NCBI RefSeq assembly: GCF_026283945.1
Contig: NZ_JAPDPC010000001.1
Coordinates: forward strand, 2,356,001 to 2,420,000
Source: Dyella humicola
GTDB taxonomy: Bacteria; Pseudomonadota; Gammaproteobacteria; Xanthomonadales; Rhodanobacteraceae
DNA: 64,000 bases
Reading direction: 5' to 3'
Shown here one piece after another: positions 1-6,814 of this stretch. The notes below the pieces were generated by a model, which saw nothing but the letters and a program-made list of their open reading frames with translations, searched no databases and was not told the DNA's origin. Position 1 is the first letter of the stretch. Every line of letters begins with the position of its first letter. Made by a program: the position numbers and the translations under genes.

Positions 1-1
1 G

Positions 2-397
2 GGGCGCGGGTTGAGCCAACTGGCGCCGGATGTCCATATGGCACTCTATCGCCTGGCCTGCGAGGTGCTGATTTACGTGCTTTCGCGCGGGCAGTCGCAG
101 CACATCCATCTGCAAGTACGTGGCGGCCACACGGGTGGCCAGCGTTGGGTGGTCATGCGCCTGGTCGGCAAGCGAGGATCGCCCGGTGACGATGCAACCG
201 CAGCTTCAGCGGAGTCCTGGAAGCAGGCGATGACGTTACTGGGAGCGAGCGGGCTCGGTATCGCCAGCATTCGCGACCGCGCACAGATCTATGGCGGCTA
301 CGTGCATTTGCGTGACTTGCCAGACGGCATGAGTGTCACGCTGCTGCTGCGTGATTCACTGCGCGCCTTCCCGCTCCATCGAGGCGCCTCCGCTTAG
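2..397 (+). CDS. Sensor histidine kinase, C-terminal ATPase part (5' end outside window)
   Basis: The frame is open to the left edge, so this is the 3' end of a longer gene. A TTG at 11 should not be taken as the start. The visible 131 residues match the ATP-binding (HATPase_c) domain of NarX/DegS-type sensor kinases: an LYRLACEVL stretch resembling the N-box LYRIAQEAL, then LGASGLGIASIRDRAQIYGG, which corresponds to the G-box glycines. The protein would autophosphorylate on a histidine upstream and pass the phosphate to a response regulator. Sensor domain and partner are outside the window. The N-box Asn is not obvious (VLIYVLSRG), so ATP binding may be atypical. It ends in a strong hairpin. 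Confidence 0.72.
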   Translation, partial: GRGLSQLAPDVHMALYRLACEVLIYVLSRGQSQHIHLQVRGGHTGGQRWVVMRLVGKRGSPGDDATAASAESWKQAMTLLGASGLGIASIRDRAQIYGGYVHLRDLPDGMSVTLLLRDSLRAFPLHRGASA

Positions 398-408
398 GAG
401 GCGCCTCG
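380..408. terminator. Perfect 12-bp hairpin between convergent genes
   Basis: CGAGGCGCCTCC (380-391) and GGAGGCGCCTCG (397-408) form a perfect 12-bp stem with a 5-nt loop. The stop codon of the kinase gene lies at the loop edge. The gene on the other strand ends at 434, so the hairpin sits between two convergent 3' ends and could terminate both. There is no U-tract on either side. Confidence 0.65.
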
Positions 409-433
409 GCTATCCTTCACGACGCTCAAATCG

Positions 434-898
434 TCACTGAACCCGCGACGTGCACTCGATGGGATCCGTGCAATCGCCGCTCGCTGCAAACACGCGCAAC
501 GTGCCATCCGCCTGGGGTGCCACGAACACTTTGACGGCGGCGTCCTGATAAACGATTTCACCCCTCTTGCTGGCCGGCGGCGGCAATGGCTCCTGCGGAG
601 TCGCCAGGCCTGCCGAATCCACTCCCACGGGCAGCCCCAGGAAATTGCCAGACGCCGCAGCAAACGCCGTACGCACTTTGCCGTTCAAATCATTGACCTG
701 GATATAGCGGATGCCCTCCCGCTGAAACACATAGACATGCCAACGAGGACTGGCACTGACATCGGTGGCATTGGGCCAGGACTGCCCGAGCCCTGTCGAC
801 GACAGGCCGCCTGTTGCCATCGCGCTGGATATACCCGATGCCATGACCAACAAGCCAACCGCTGCAAAGCGGGCAAACCGATTCGATACATGGTGCAT
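434..898 (-). CDS. Secreted hypothetical protein, about 154 aa
   Basis: No family recognised. I prefer the ATG at 898 (MHHVSNRF) over the upstream ATG at 913, because an AAGGGA Shine-Dalgarno-like run lies about 8 nt before 898 and would be inside the longer frame. The N-terminus has a Sec signal: basic start, hydrophobic FAAVGLLVMASGI, cleavage near SSAMA. The mature part has a segment WHVYVFQREGIRYIQVNDLNG suggesting beta strands, a proline-rich patch LPPPAS, and two cysteines near the C-terminus (GDCTDPIECTS) that could form a disulphide. A periplasmic or secreted location is inferred. It stands alone. Confidence 0.6.
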   Translation of the reverse strand: MHHVSNRFARFAAVGLLVMASGISSAMATGGLSSTGLGQSWPNATDVSASPRWHVYVFQREGIRYIQVNDLNGKVRTAFAAASGNFLGLPVGVDSAGLATPQEPLPPPASKRGEIVYQDAAVKVFVAPQADGTLRVFAASGDCTDPIECTSRVQ

Positions 899-1372
899 GT
901 GCTTTCCCTTCATAGCCGACCCCTGATTCCTTGATGCCGTCGGGCATCCACCGATGGGTTATCGGAACGGCGTCACCTCTCGTGGCGAGGCCGCCGATCC
1001 GCCGAATTCGCCTTGCCCACCGACATGCACAAGCATCCCCGGATGCATTCGCGGCAGTAAGGCTAGAGCTACCCAACGGCGACGACACACTTACCGGGCG
1101 GTCGTGATGCGCTTGGCTGGGTACACCCTATAGCCCGTCAAACGCCGTGTAGCCGACGTGAATTCACTTGAGATGAAGGGTTTGAGCGACGTTTCACGAT
1201 GCCCATTCACGCGGAACCAAAAGCTCGCGCATCGACCCATGAGCGATGCAGCATCCTGAATGCAATAGCCCCGTCGAACGACCTGCTTTAAACCTTGTCC
1301 CTCCAACTCGCATCCGACGCCCGGGATTGTCCTGCGCCATGGTGGCGCGCCCCTCATCACTGGCGAAGCACA
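899..1372. other. Intergenic region without a convincing gene
   Basis: These 474 bp separate two divergent genes and should hold both promoters. I see a small hairpin GATGCC-GTCG-GGCATC at 933-948 and a 10-bp palindrome GTGAATTCAC at 1158-1167. No clear -35/-10 pair stands out. Reading frames crossing the region lack ribosome sites and recognisable protein sequence. Confidence 0.5.
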
Positions 1373-2371
1373 ATGAAACGCATGCTGTATGTGTTACTGG
1401 CTTTCGGTTACCTGCTTGCCGGCGCGGCCTCCGCGCAAGTGGCCGGCGGCTCGATGGACGTGCAATGGGATGGCGGAGCGGCGGACTGCAGTGCGAATCA
1501 ACCACGCCCGTTGCAGGTTCATCGCTATAACGAACACACCTACATTTTGCGCGAAGGCCTCTGCGCGACCTACGAGGCGCCGTTCATGTACCTGCTGATC
1601 GGCGACTCCAAGGCCTTGCTGATCGACAGCGGTGACGTCACCGAGGCTCAAAAGATGCCCTTGGCCTCAACGGTCATGTCGTTGCTGCCAACCATCCGCG
1701 GATCGAAGCTACCGCTTATCGTGGTCCACACACATGGCCACCTTGATCACCGTTCCGGCGATGCGCAATTTGCTTCGCTACCCCAGGTGACGATCGTTGG
1801 CACCGATCTCGCGCACGTCACCGGGTACTTCGGCCTCTCGCACTGGCCTGATGGTATCGGCCAGGTGGATCTCGGCAACCGTATCATCGATGTCATTCCC
1901 ACGCCGGGGCACTACGCCTCACACGTCTCTTACTATGATCGTGCGACGGGGCTTGTTTTCACCGGTGACTTCTTGCTGCCGGGCCGACTCATCATCGACG
2001 ATGCCGATGCCGACCGTGCCAGCGCCGCGCGCATGGCGGACTTCATTCGTACGCATCCCGTGACTTACGTACTGGGCGGACACATCGAATTGGACCGCAA
2101 CGGCCAGACGCTGGAGATGGGTTCGACCTATCACCCGAACGAGCATGCGCTTCCACTGGACAAGGAGGCGTTGGTGAACCTGCCATCCGCGTTGGCTACG
2201 TATAACGGCTTCTACGGACAGCATGGCATGTTCGTCATGTACAGCCAGAGGCGCATGCTCCAGGGTCTGGGCGTCACCGCCGTCGTGCTTCTTATCGGCA
2301 TGGCCTTGGGTATACGCTGGCTCGTCCGACGCCGAAGGCACCGTCACACTCCACCTGGAACTGCGGCGTAA
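1373..2371 (+). CDS. MBL-fold metallohydrolase, exported and membrane-anchored
   Basis: 332 aa. The start at 1373 puts a signal sequence (MKRMLYVLLAFGYLLAGAASA) at the N-terminus; a longer frame from 1295 adds only non-protein-like sequence. The metallo-beta-lactamase metal motif HxHxDH is at H121-G-H123-L-D125-H126, followed by GHYASH, GDFLLPGR (bridging Asp) and GGHIEL (last His), so the dinuclear metal site is complete. A C-terminal hydrophobic helix (GLGVTAVVLLIGMALGIRWLV) followed by RRRRHR suggests anchoring with the catalytic domain in the periplasm. The substrate is unknown; the family includes glyoxalase II-like and beta-lactamase-like hydrolases. A qor-like gene follows after 38 bp in the same direction. 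Confidence 0.8.
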   Translation: MKRMLYVLLAFGYLLAGAASAQVAGGSMDVQWDGGAADCSANQPRPLQVHRYNEHTYILREGLCATYEAPFMYLLIGDSKALLIDSGDVTEAQKMPLASTVMSLLPTIRGSKLPLIVVHTHGHLDHRSGDAQFASLPQVTIVGTDLAHVTGYFGLSHWPDGIGQVDLGNRIIDVIPTPGHYASHVSYYDRATGLVFTGDFLLPGRLIIDDADADRASAARMADFIRTHPVTYVLGGHIELDRNGQTLEMGSTYHPNEHALPLDKEALVNLPSALATYNGFYGQHGMFVMYSQRRMLQGLGVTAVVLLIGMALGIRWLVRRRRHRHTPPGTAA

Positions 2372-2409
2372 GAGGCGATAAAGCACTCAAGACACCGGAA
2401 GCAAACCTG

Positions 2410-3417
2410 ATGAACCCGACACTGCCCAGTACGATGACCGAAATCCAGATCACCGTGCCCGGCGGGCCCGAGGTACTGCAGCCGCGCAGCGTGCCGACGC
2501 CGCGACCGGGGCCCGGCGAATTGCTGATACGCAGCGAGGCGGCGGGAGTCAATCGACCTGACGTACTCCAGCGCGCCGGGCACTATGCGATACCGCCCGA
2601 AGCCAGTCCCATTCCCGGCCTGGAAGTGGCCGGCACGATTGCGGCGCTCGGCGAAGGCGTCCACGGATTCGCCATCGGCGATGCGGTTTGTGGACTCACC
2701 AATGGCGGTGGCTATGCCCAGTATTGTGTGGTTCCGGCGGGTCAGGTGCTGCCGATTCCGCATGGACTGACCTGGCAACAAGCGGCCGCTATTCCCGAGA
2801 CCTTCTTCACGGTGTGGGCCAACCTGTTCGAGATGGGACACGCCAGCAACAGTGACACCGTGCTGATCCATGGCGGCACCAGTGGCATAGGCACGACGGC
2901 TCTCATGCTGTGTCGCGAATTCGGCATACGCGCGTTGGCTACCGCGGGTAACGTGGAAAAATGCAACGCCATTCGTGAACTGGGCGGCGAGCCCATCAAT
3001 TATCGCGAAACGTCGTTCGTCGACATCGTGTTGGAACAGACCAACGGACGCGGTGTGGATGTCATCCTCGACATCATGGGCGGCAGCTATTTCAACGATA
3101 ATCTACGCGCGCTCGGCCAGGACGGCCGCCTGCTGCTGATCGGCTTTCTCGGCGGAGCCGTTGCCCCACAGGTCAACCTGACTACCATCGCCCACAAGCG
3201 CGCCCACATCACCGGCTCCACCATGCGCCCCCGCACCGCACAGGAGAAGGCAGCCATTGCCGCGTCATTGCAGACGCATGTGTGGCCGGTTCTGAGCGAA
3301 GGCCGTTGTGTGCCGCTGATTCACGCTGTGTACCCTCTCGAACGTGCTGCGAATGCGCATCGCGCGATGGAGGATGGGCAACACATCGGCAAAATCGTGC
3401 TTGAGGTCAGCCACTGA
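2410..3417 (+). CDS. NAD(P)H-quinone oxidoreductase, zeta-crystallin/PIG3 type
   Basis: 335 aa zinc-free medium-chain dehydrogenase/reductase. The N-terminal GroES-like domain contains PGPGELLIRSEAAGVNRPDVLQR and PGLEVAGTI. The Rossmann domain carries the NAD(P) loop HGGTSGIGTTALML near residue 155 and GRGVDVILDIMGG further on. The family reduces quinones with NADPH by one or two electrons in the cytosol. GGAAG lies 8 nt before the ATG at 2410; an internal ATG at 2434 is the alternative start. It probably shares a transcript with the MBL-fold gene upstream and ends before an inverted repeat. Confidence 0.87.
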   Translation: MNPTLPSTMTEIQITVPGGPEVLQPRSVPTPRPGPGELLIRSEAAGVNRPDVLQRAGHYAIPPEASPIPGLEVAGTIAALGEGVHGFAIGDAVCGLTNGGGYAQYCVVPAGQVLPIPHGLTWQQAAAIPETFFTVWANLFEMGHASNSDTVLIHGGTSGIGTTALMLCREFGIRALATAGNVEKCNAIRELGGEPINYRETSFVDIVLEQTNGRGVDVILDIMGGSYFNDNLRALGQDGRLLLIGFLGGAVAPQVNLTTIAHKRAHITGSTMRPRTAQEKAAIAASLQTHVWPVLSEGRCVPLIHAVYPLERAANAHRAMEDGQHIGKIVLEVSH

Positions 3418-3424
3418 GCGCCGC

Positions 3425-3472
3425 GACAGGCGGCCGCCAGGCTTGCTCGCCCCCTGCCTACCGCCGCCTGTC
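3425..3472. terminator. Long-loop 10-bp inverted repeat, possible terminator
   Basis: GACAGGCGGC (3425-3434) is the exact reverse complement of GCCGCCTGTC (3463-3472), with a 28-nt loop. It lies just after the quinone reductase stop and overlaps the 3' end of the small gene on the other strand. The long loop and missing U-tract make it a weak terminator call. Confidence 0.4.
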
Positions 3473-3701
3473 AGATCAAGGATGCCTCGTAGTGCGTCAT
3501 GGTCGGACACGGGGTATGTCCCCGGGTGGTCTCCACCAGCTCTTCCATCTGGCGCCTGGCCTCCCGAATCTGCATCTCGCCCGATGGATGTCGCCTCAAC
3601 TGGGCACAAAGCAGCTCCACCTCCTGTTGCAGTAGCGAGTTCTGCTCAAGCAGTTCATCGCATGCACGGGAAAGCAGGTCGTTTTCGCGTTCCGATTCCA
3701 T
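3471..3701 (-). CDS. Small acidic coiled-coil protein, 76 aa, hypothetical
   Basis: The frame is open much further upstream, but the plausible gene starts at the ATG at 3701, with GAGG about 10 nt before it. The sequence beginning MESERENDLLSRACDELL has leucine heptads (LLSRACDELLEQNSLLQQEVELL) expected to form an alpha-helical coiled coil, then a basic QLRRHPSGEMQIREARRQMEELVETTRG helix. No family recognised. The divergent neighbour at 3825 and the stress proteins nearby hint at a stress role, which is speculation. Confidence 0.5.
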   Translation of the reverse strand: MESERENDLLSRACDELLEQNSLLQQEVELLCAQLRRHPSGEMQIREARRQMEELVETTRGHTPCPTMTHYEASLI

Positions 3702-3824
3702 GATCGCATCGCCTCGTCGCCCATGAGGGGTATTCAAGCTGCCGCTGTCGCCGTTAAACCAATGTGACCCTTTGGCTAAAGATTTCGCGCTACGTTGATG
3801 GTAGCCCGGTGTAGGCTCGTCGGC

Positions 3825-4052
3825 ATGGCCAAGACGCATGCCGAACTCGATCAAATGCTCGATGCCCTGGATGAATTCGTCCCCGGATTGGTGCAAAGCA
3901 AGTCGAATGCCAACGACTTCTGGTCCACGTTCAAGCATCTGGCGGACGCAGTCCAGGCACATGCCCGACCCGACGACCAGGGCTGGATCTGCGACCGTCT
4001 TGACGCCATCCAGGTGAAACATCACTTGGTGCCGCCCGCTGATCAGATCTGA
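3825..4052 (+). CDS. Small hypothetical protein, 75 aa
   Basis: Starts at the ATG at 3825 (MAKTHAELDQML); the in-frame ATG upstream at 3795 adds unlikely sequence. The product looks folded and mostly helical: ELDQMLDALDEFVPGLVQSK, then DFWSTFKHLADAVQAHARPD and a C-terminal WICDRLDAIQVKHHLVPP. I recognise no domain. It ends six bases before the convergent universal stress gene and is divergent from the coiled-coil gene. A frame on the opposite strand overlaps it, but this strand has the more protein-like composition. Confidence 0.5.
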   Translation: MAKTHAELDQMLDALDEFVPGLVQSKSNANDFWSTFKHLADAVQAHARPDDQGWICDRLDAIQVKHHLVPPADQI

Positions 4053-4058
4053 TCAGCA

Positions 4059-4493
4059 TCAGTGACAGACCAGTACGGGAAGGTCGCAACACAGCATGAC
4101 CTTGTGCGTGACGCTGCCCAGCAGCACGCGCTCTAGTCCCTGTGCACCACGCGACGACATGACGATCAGGTCGCAATGATGTTTCGCCGCCATCGCCACG
4201 ATGGCCACGTAAGGTCGCAGATCGAAGACATATTCGGTCTCGCATGGCACCCCGGCGGCGCTAGCGCGCCTGCAAACCTCGCCCAGGTAGCTTTCAGCGC
4301 GCGCCTTGGCAAGCTGCGTGTAGGAGCTCCGCGACTGGATCAGTTCGGCGACATATGAAACCGCGGGCAGTGGCGGAAGCACATGAACGGTATGTATTCG
4401 GGCCCCGAGTTTTCCCGCCAGCTCAATGCCGATATCCACCGCGTTAAGCGCATGCGCGGAACCATCGACGGGAAGAAGAATGTGCTGAAACAT
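4059..4493 (-). CDS. Universal stress protein, UspA family
   Basis: 144 aa single-domain UspA fold. The start at 4493 (MFQHILLPVDGS) has a GGGAGG Shine-Dalgarno 7 nt upstream, which rules out the longer frame from 4604. The N-terminal strand HILLPVDGSAHALNAVDIGIELA and the C-terminal nucleotide loop VMSSRGAQGLERVLLGSVTHKV are typical. The loop fits G-2x-G-9x-G-S except that the first Gly is Ser, so ATP binding is likely but not certain. Such proteins are induced by starvation or hypoxia. It is divergent from a second USP gene, with FNR-like boxes between them. Confidence 0.88.
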   Translation of the reverse strand: MFQHILLPVDGSAHALNAVDIGIELAGKLGARIHTVHVLPPLPAVSYVAELIQSRSSYTQLAKARAESYLGEVCRRASAAGVPCETEYVFDLRPYVAIVAMAAKHHCDLIVMSSRGAQGLERVLLGSVTHKVMLCCDLPVLVCH

Positions 4494-4590
4494 GTCAGAA
4501 CCTCCCTTTGGCGGAGCCTGCATTAGTGTAGGCCGATGAATACGTGACGCGCTGCCTGCAGTTTGTCTGGCTGCCTGGCGATCTATCGCA

Positions 4591-4604
4591 TTGACCCTGG
4601 TCAC
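4591..4604. promoter_or_regulatory. Second, degenerate FNR/ANR-like box
   Basis: TTGACCCTGGTCAC reads TTGAC-N4-GTCAC, a partial dyad close to the FNR/ANR consensus TTGAT-N4-ATCAA. Its centre lies 104 bp upstream of the minus-strand USP start at 4493. No good -10 element sits at the class II distance on that strand, so this is weaker than the box at 4669. Confidence 0.35.
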
Positions 4605-4668
4605 TCCGCGTGAAGAATCCCTGGATCACAACATCGGCAGCTGCCCGGGCATTCCGGCGCAAGCCCAT

Positions 4669-4682
4669 TTGACCTGGATCAA
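4669..4682 (+). promoter_or_regulatory. FNR/ANR-type box upstream of the plus-strand USP gene
   Basis: TTGACCTGGATCAA differs from the FNR/ANR consensus TTGAT-N4-ATCAA at one position. A -10-like TAAGCT at 4704-4709 lies 21 bp after the box, which matches class II FNR promoters, where the site is centred near -41.5. This would place transcription start near 4717, about 110 bp before the USP start at 4827. It suggests induction at low oxygen, consistent with USP biology in Pseudomonas. Confidence 0.55.
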
Positions 4683-4826
4683 AAACCCACCGACGAGCAA
4701 GCCTAAGCTCATGACGGGCGTTCCACGTTCCCCGCACGATGCTGGACGCCACGACGCGGCTATACGCGCATCCTTACCACGCCCCTCCCTACTCCATCGC
4801 CCCTATGGCACTCAGCGAGGACGCCC

Positions 4827-5264
4827 ATGTACAAGCACATTCTCCTACCCATCGATGGCTCGGAACTATCCCTGCGAGCCGCAAGAGCGGGCATCGAGCT
4901 GGCCAGGATTTGCCAGGCACCCGTCTATGCCCTGCATGTGGTCGCGCCGCTCCAGAGCATCGCCTATATGGGCGCCATCCTCGCGGCCACGGAATTTGCC
5001 TATAACGAGGAAGCCAAGACTCATGCCGAGCGCTATCTGGCAGATGTCCGAGCCCTCGCCGAGGCCGCAGGCGTGCTTTTCGACGGTCAGGTGGCGTTCG
5101 GCGGCCAACCCGCCGAGACGATTGTGCAGACGGCAAAGGACAAACGCTGTGACCTCGTGGTCATGGCGTCGCATGGCTGGCGCGGCATGACGCGCCTGCT
5201 ACTGGGTAGTGAAACCCAGAAGGTCTTGTTGAGCACAGAAGTACCTGTGCTGGTGTATCACTGA
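4827..5264 (+). CDS. Universal stress protein, UspA family
   Basis: 145 aa, starting MYKHILLPIDGSELSLRAA after a GAGGA ribosome site. It is a paralogue of the divergent gene at 4059-4493 and shares its length and layout. The nucleotide-binding loop VMASHGWRGMTRLLLGSETQKVL keeps G-9x-G-S but has Ala at the first Gly position. The C-terminus VPVLVYH is typical. The FNR-like box at 4669 lies upstream on this strand. An acetyltransferase gene follows after about 180 bp, so the three may form a low-oxygen or stationary-phase stress module. Confidence 0.88.
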   Translation: MYKHILLPIDGSELSLRAARAGIELARICQAPVYALHVVAPLQSIAYMGAILAATEFAYNEEAKTHAERYLADVRALAEAAGVLFDGQVAFGGQPAETIVQTAKDKRCDLVVMASHGWRGMTRLLLGSETQKVLLSTEVPVLVYH

Positions 5265-5446
5265 GTTCACATGTTTCCCCCGGGCCACTTCTCCGCATCG
5301 CGGTTCATGGCCCATGCCGGCTGACGCATATCAAGGCGGTCAAAAGTCCCGAGGCGTACAAGTCTTAAGGGAACGCAGTCATCGATTCCCCCTCGCCGGG
5401 AAACGAGCTTTGCCTGGCGATTCCTCACTTGACCGGAGGCTTAGCC

Positions 5447-6028
5447 ATGTCCATTTCCATTCGTTCGCTTGAGCCCTCACTCCGATCGGGCTTTAGCTAT
5501 ATGGCCGAAACCCTCGGGGACAACCACTGGATCGACCATCTGCGCGATGGCACGCCGGTTCTTATCCGCCCTTTGCAGGCTGGGGATCGCGATCTCGAAA
5601 CGGACTTCATTCGCGATCTGTCGCCCAAATCGCGGCGCCTGCGCTTCCTCTGTAACTTCAAGCAGCCCAGCGAAGCGCTCATCGATCAGCTGATGAATCT
5701 CGATTACCAGAAGCGCACGGCCTTCATCGCACTGATCCATGACCAAGGCAAGCTGCGAGAGATCGGCGTGAGCCGTTATTGCGCCACTACGAGAGAGCAC
5801 ATTTGCGAGAGCGCCGTGACTGTGGCCGATGACTGGCTGAATCGCGGGCTCGGCACCCTGCTGATGCGCCACTTGATCGACGAGGCGCGCAAGCACGGAT
5901 TCAAGCGCATGGTCTCGATGGACTCGGCGTCGAACCAGCCCATGAGTGGTCTTGCCAGGCACCTCGGCTTTGAACGCCGACTGGATCCCGCCGATCCGTC
6001 CCAAACCATTCACACGCTCAACCTATGA
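5447..6028 (+). CDS. GNAT family N-acetyltransferase
   Basis: 193 aa. The start at 5447 (MSISIRSLE) has GGAGG 8 nt upstream; an earlier TTG at 5429 overlaps that site and is rejected. After a 30-residue lead the GNAT fold begins at DGTPVLIRPLQAGDRD. The acetyl-CoA loop is NRGLGTLLMRHLIDEARKHGFKRM, matching the Q/RxxGxG/A motif. The C-terminal strand LARHLGFERRLDP is also typical. The segment SPKSRRLRFLC resembles the GNAT domain of Pat-type protein acetyltransferases, so it may act on proteins, but the substrate cannot be read from sequence. It neighbours two USP genes. Confidence 0.82.
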   Translation: MSISIRSLEPSLRSGFSYMAETLGDNHWIDHLRDGTPVLIRPLQAGDRDLETDFIRDLSPKSRRLRFLCNFKQPSEALIDQLMNLDYQKRTAFIALIHDQGKLREIGVSRYCATTREHICESAVTVADDWLNRGLGTLLMRHLIDEARKHGFKRMVSMDSASNQPMSGLARHLGFERRLDPADPSQTIHTLNL

Positions 6029-6110
6029 CTCGCACGCCGACGACACCCACGACACCGCCCTCCTCTCCTACGCAGGCAAGGGAAAGGTAGTTCCTGTGGG
6101 AGAGAACGTT

Positions 6111-6721
6111 GGGATGATGGGTGGGTGCTTGCGATCACGCGATGACCGAGCGATATCGCCAGCGTGCCGCTTACGCAGCGGGCGTTCCGAACCGCTGCCG
6201 CGGTCCGGGTCACTTTTCTTTTGCTGGCCCAAAAGAAAAGTAACCCAAAGAAAATGGCCTGAAGAGCTCATAGCATGGCGCGAGATACGAGCCTGACGGG
6301 CGTCGCCAGCCGAATTAGTTGCGGCCCATGGCCTATACACAGCGGCTACACCGCAACGCGCCGTAGCGCAGAGGGCTTAAAGCGTGGGTCGTTCGGTGAC
6401 CATCTGCCCACTCGGATGCAGCAAGCGACGCGATCGTCGGCCGAGCCTGCTTTAAGTCCTCATCGCCTCGACGCGTTGCGGTGTAGCCGCTGTGTCTCGC
6501 CTTGGGCTGCCAACTGTCTGCTCGCGTAAACCGTCCAACGCTTCTATCCGACGGAGTGCTACCAGTTCTTGAGGCCGTTTTCTTTGGGTTACTTTTCTTT
6601 TGGGCCAGCAAAAGAAAAGTGACTCGAGCGCCGGCAGGCGATCGAAACGCCCGCTGCGTAAGCGGCACGCTGGCGACATCGCTCGGTCTTATCGCGACCG
6701 CGAGCACCCGCCCCTCATCCC
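6111..6721. repeat. 611-bp nested inverted repeat, MITE-like element
   Basis: Two arms of about 150 bp (6111-6259 and 6572-6721) are imperfect reverse complements. Each carries the core GTCACTTTTCTTTTGCTGGC or GTTACTTTTCTTTTGGGCCA. Inside lies a perfect 24-bp inverted repeat at 6337-6360 and 6472-6495, followed by weaker similarity (GGCTTAAAGC near 6374 against GACTTAAAGC near 6450 in reverse). The whole element therefore reads almost the same on both strands, and both strands translate to similar peptides such as HSGYTATRR. No transposase is present. I recall similar AAAAGAAAAGT-rich extragenic repeats in Xanthomonadales, but cannot check copy number here. Confidence 0.75.
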
Positions 6722-6723
6722 AG

Positions 6724-6746
6724 CCTTCTCCCCGGAGGGGAGAAGG
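6724..6746. repeat. CCTTCTCCCC palindromic repeat hairpin
   Basis: CCTTCTCCCC (6724-6733), a 3-nt loop, and GGGGAGAAGG (6737-6746) form a perfect 10-bp stem directly after the large inverted repeat. This kind of CTCTCCCC-GGAGGGGAG unit is a common extragenic palindrome in gammaproteobacteria. It could also help end transcription of dnaE2 on the minus strand. Confidence 0.55.
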
Positions 6747-6778
6747 AGCAGAAGCTATGTCCCACAGTAAGCCAGCTC

Positions 6779-6798
6779 AACTTCGCAGCCGCGAAGTT
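6779..6798 (-). terminator. Possible hairpin after dnaE2
   Basis: AACTTCGC (6779-6786) and GCGAAGTT (6791-6798) form an 8-bp stem with a 4-nt loop, 16 bp past the dnaE2 stop codon. No U-tract follows, so termination would need help from Rho or the neighbouring repeats. Confidence 0.4.
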
Positions 6799-6814
6799 GG
6801 CCACGCCACCCGCC

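Noticed and set aside
5429-5446. TTG start six codons upstream in the GNAT gene
   Set aside because: The GGAGG ribosome site overlaps this stretch and fits the ATG at 5447.
6275-6707. Short frames on both strands within the nested inverted repeat
   Set aside because: Their similarity is a product of the inverted repeat; no ribosome sites and no known domain.
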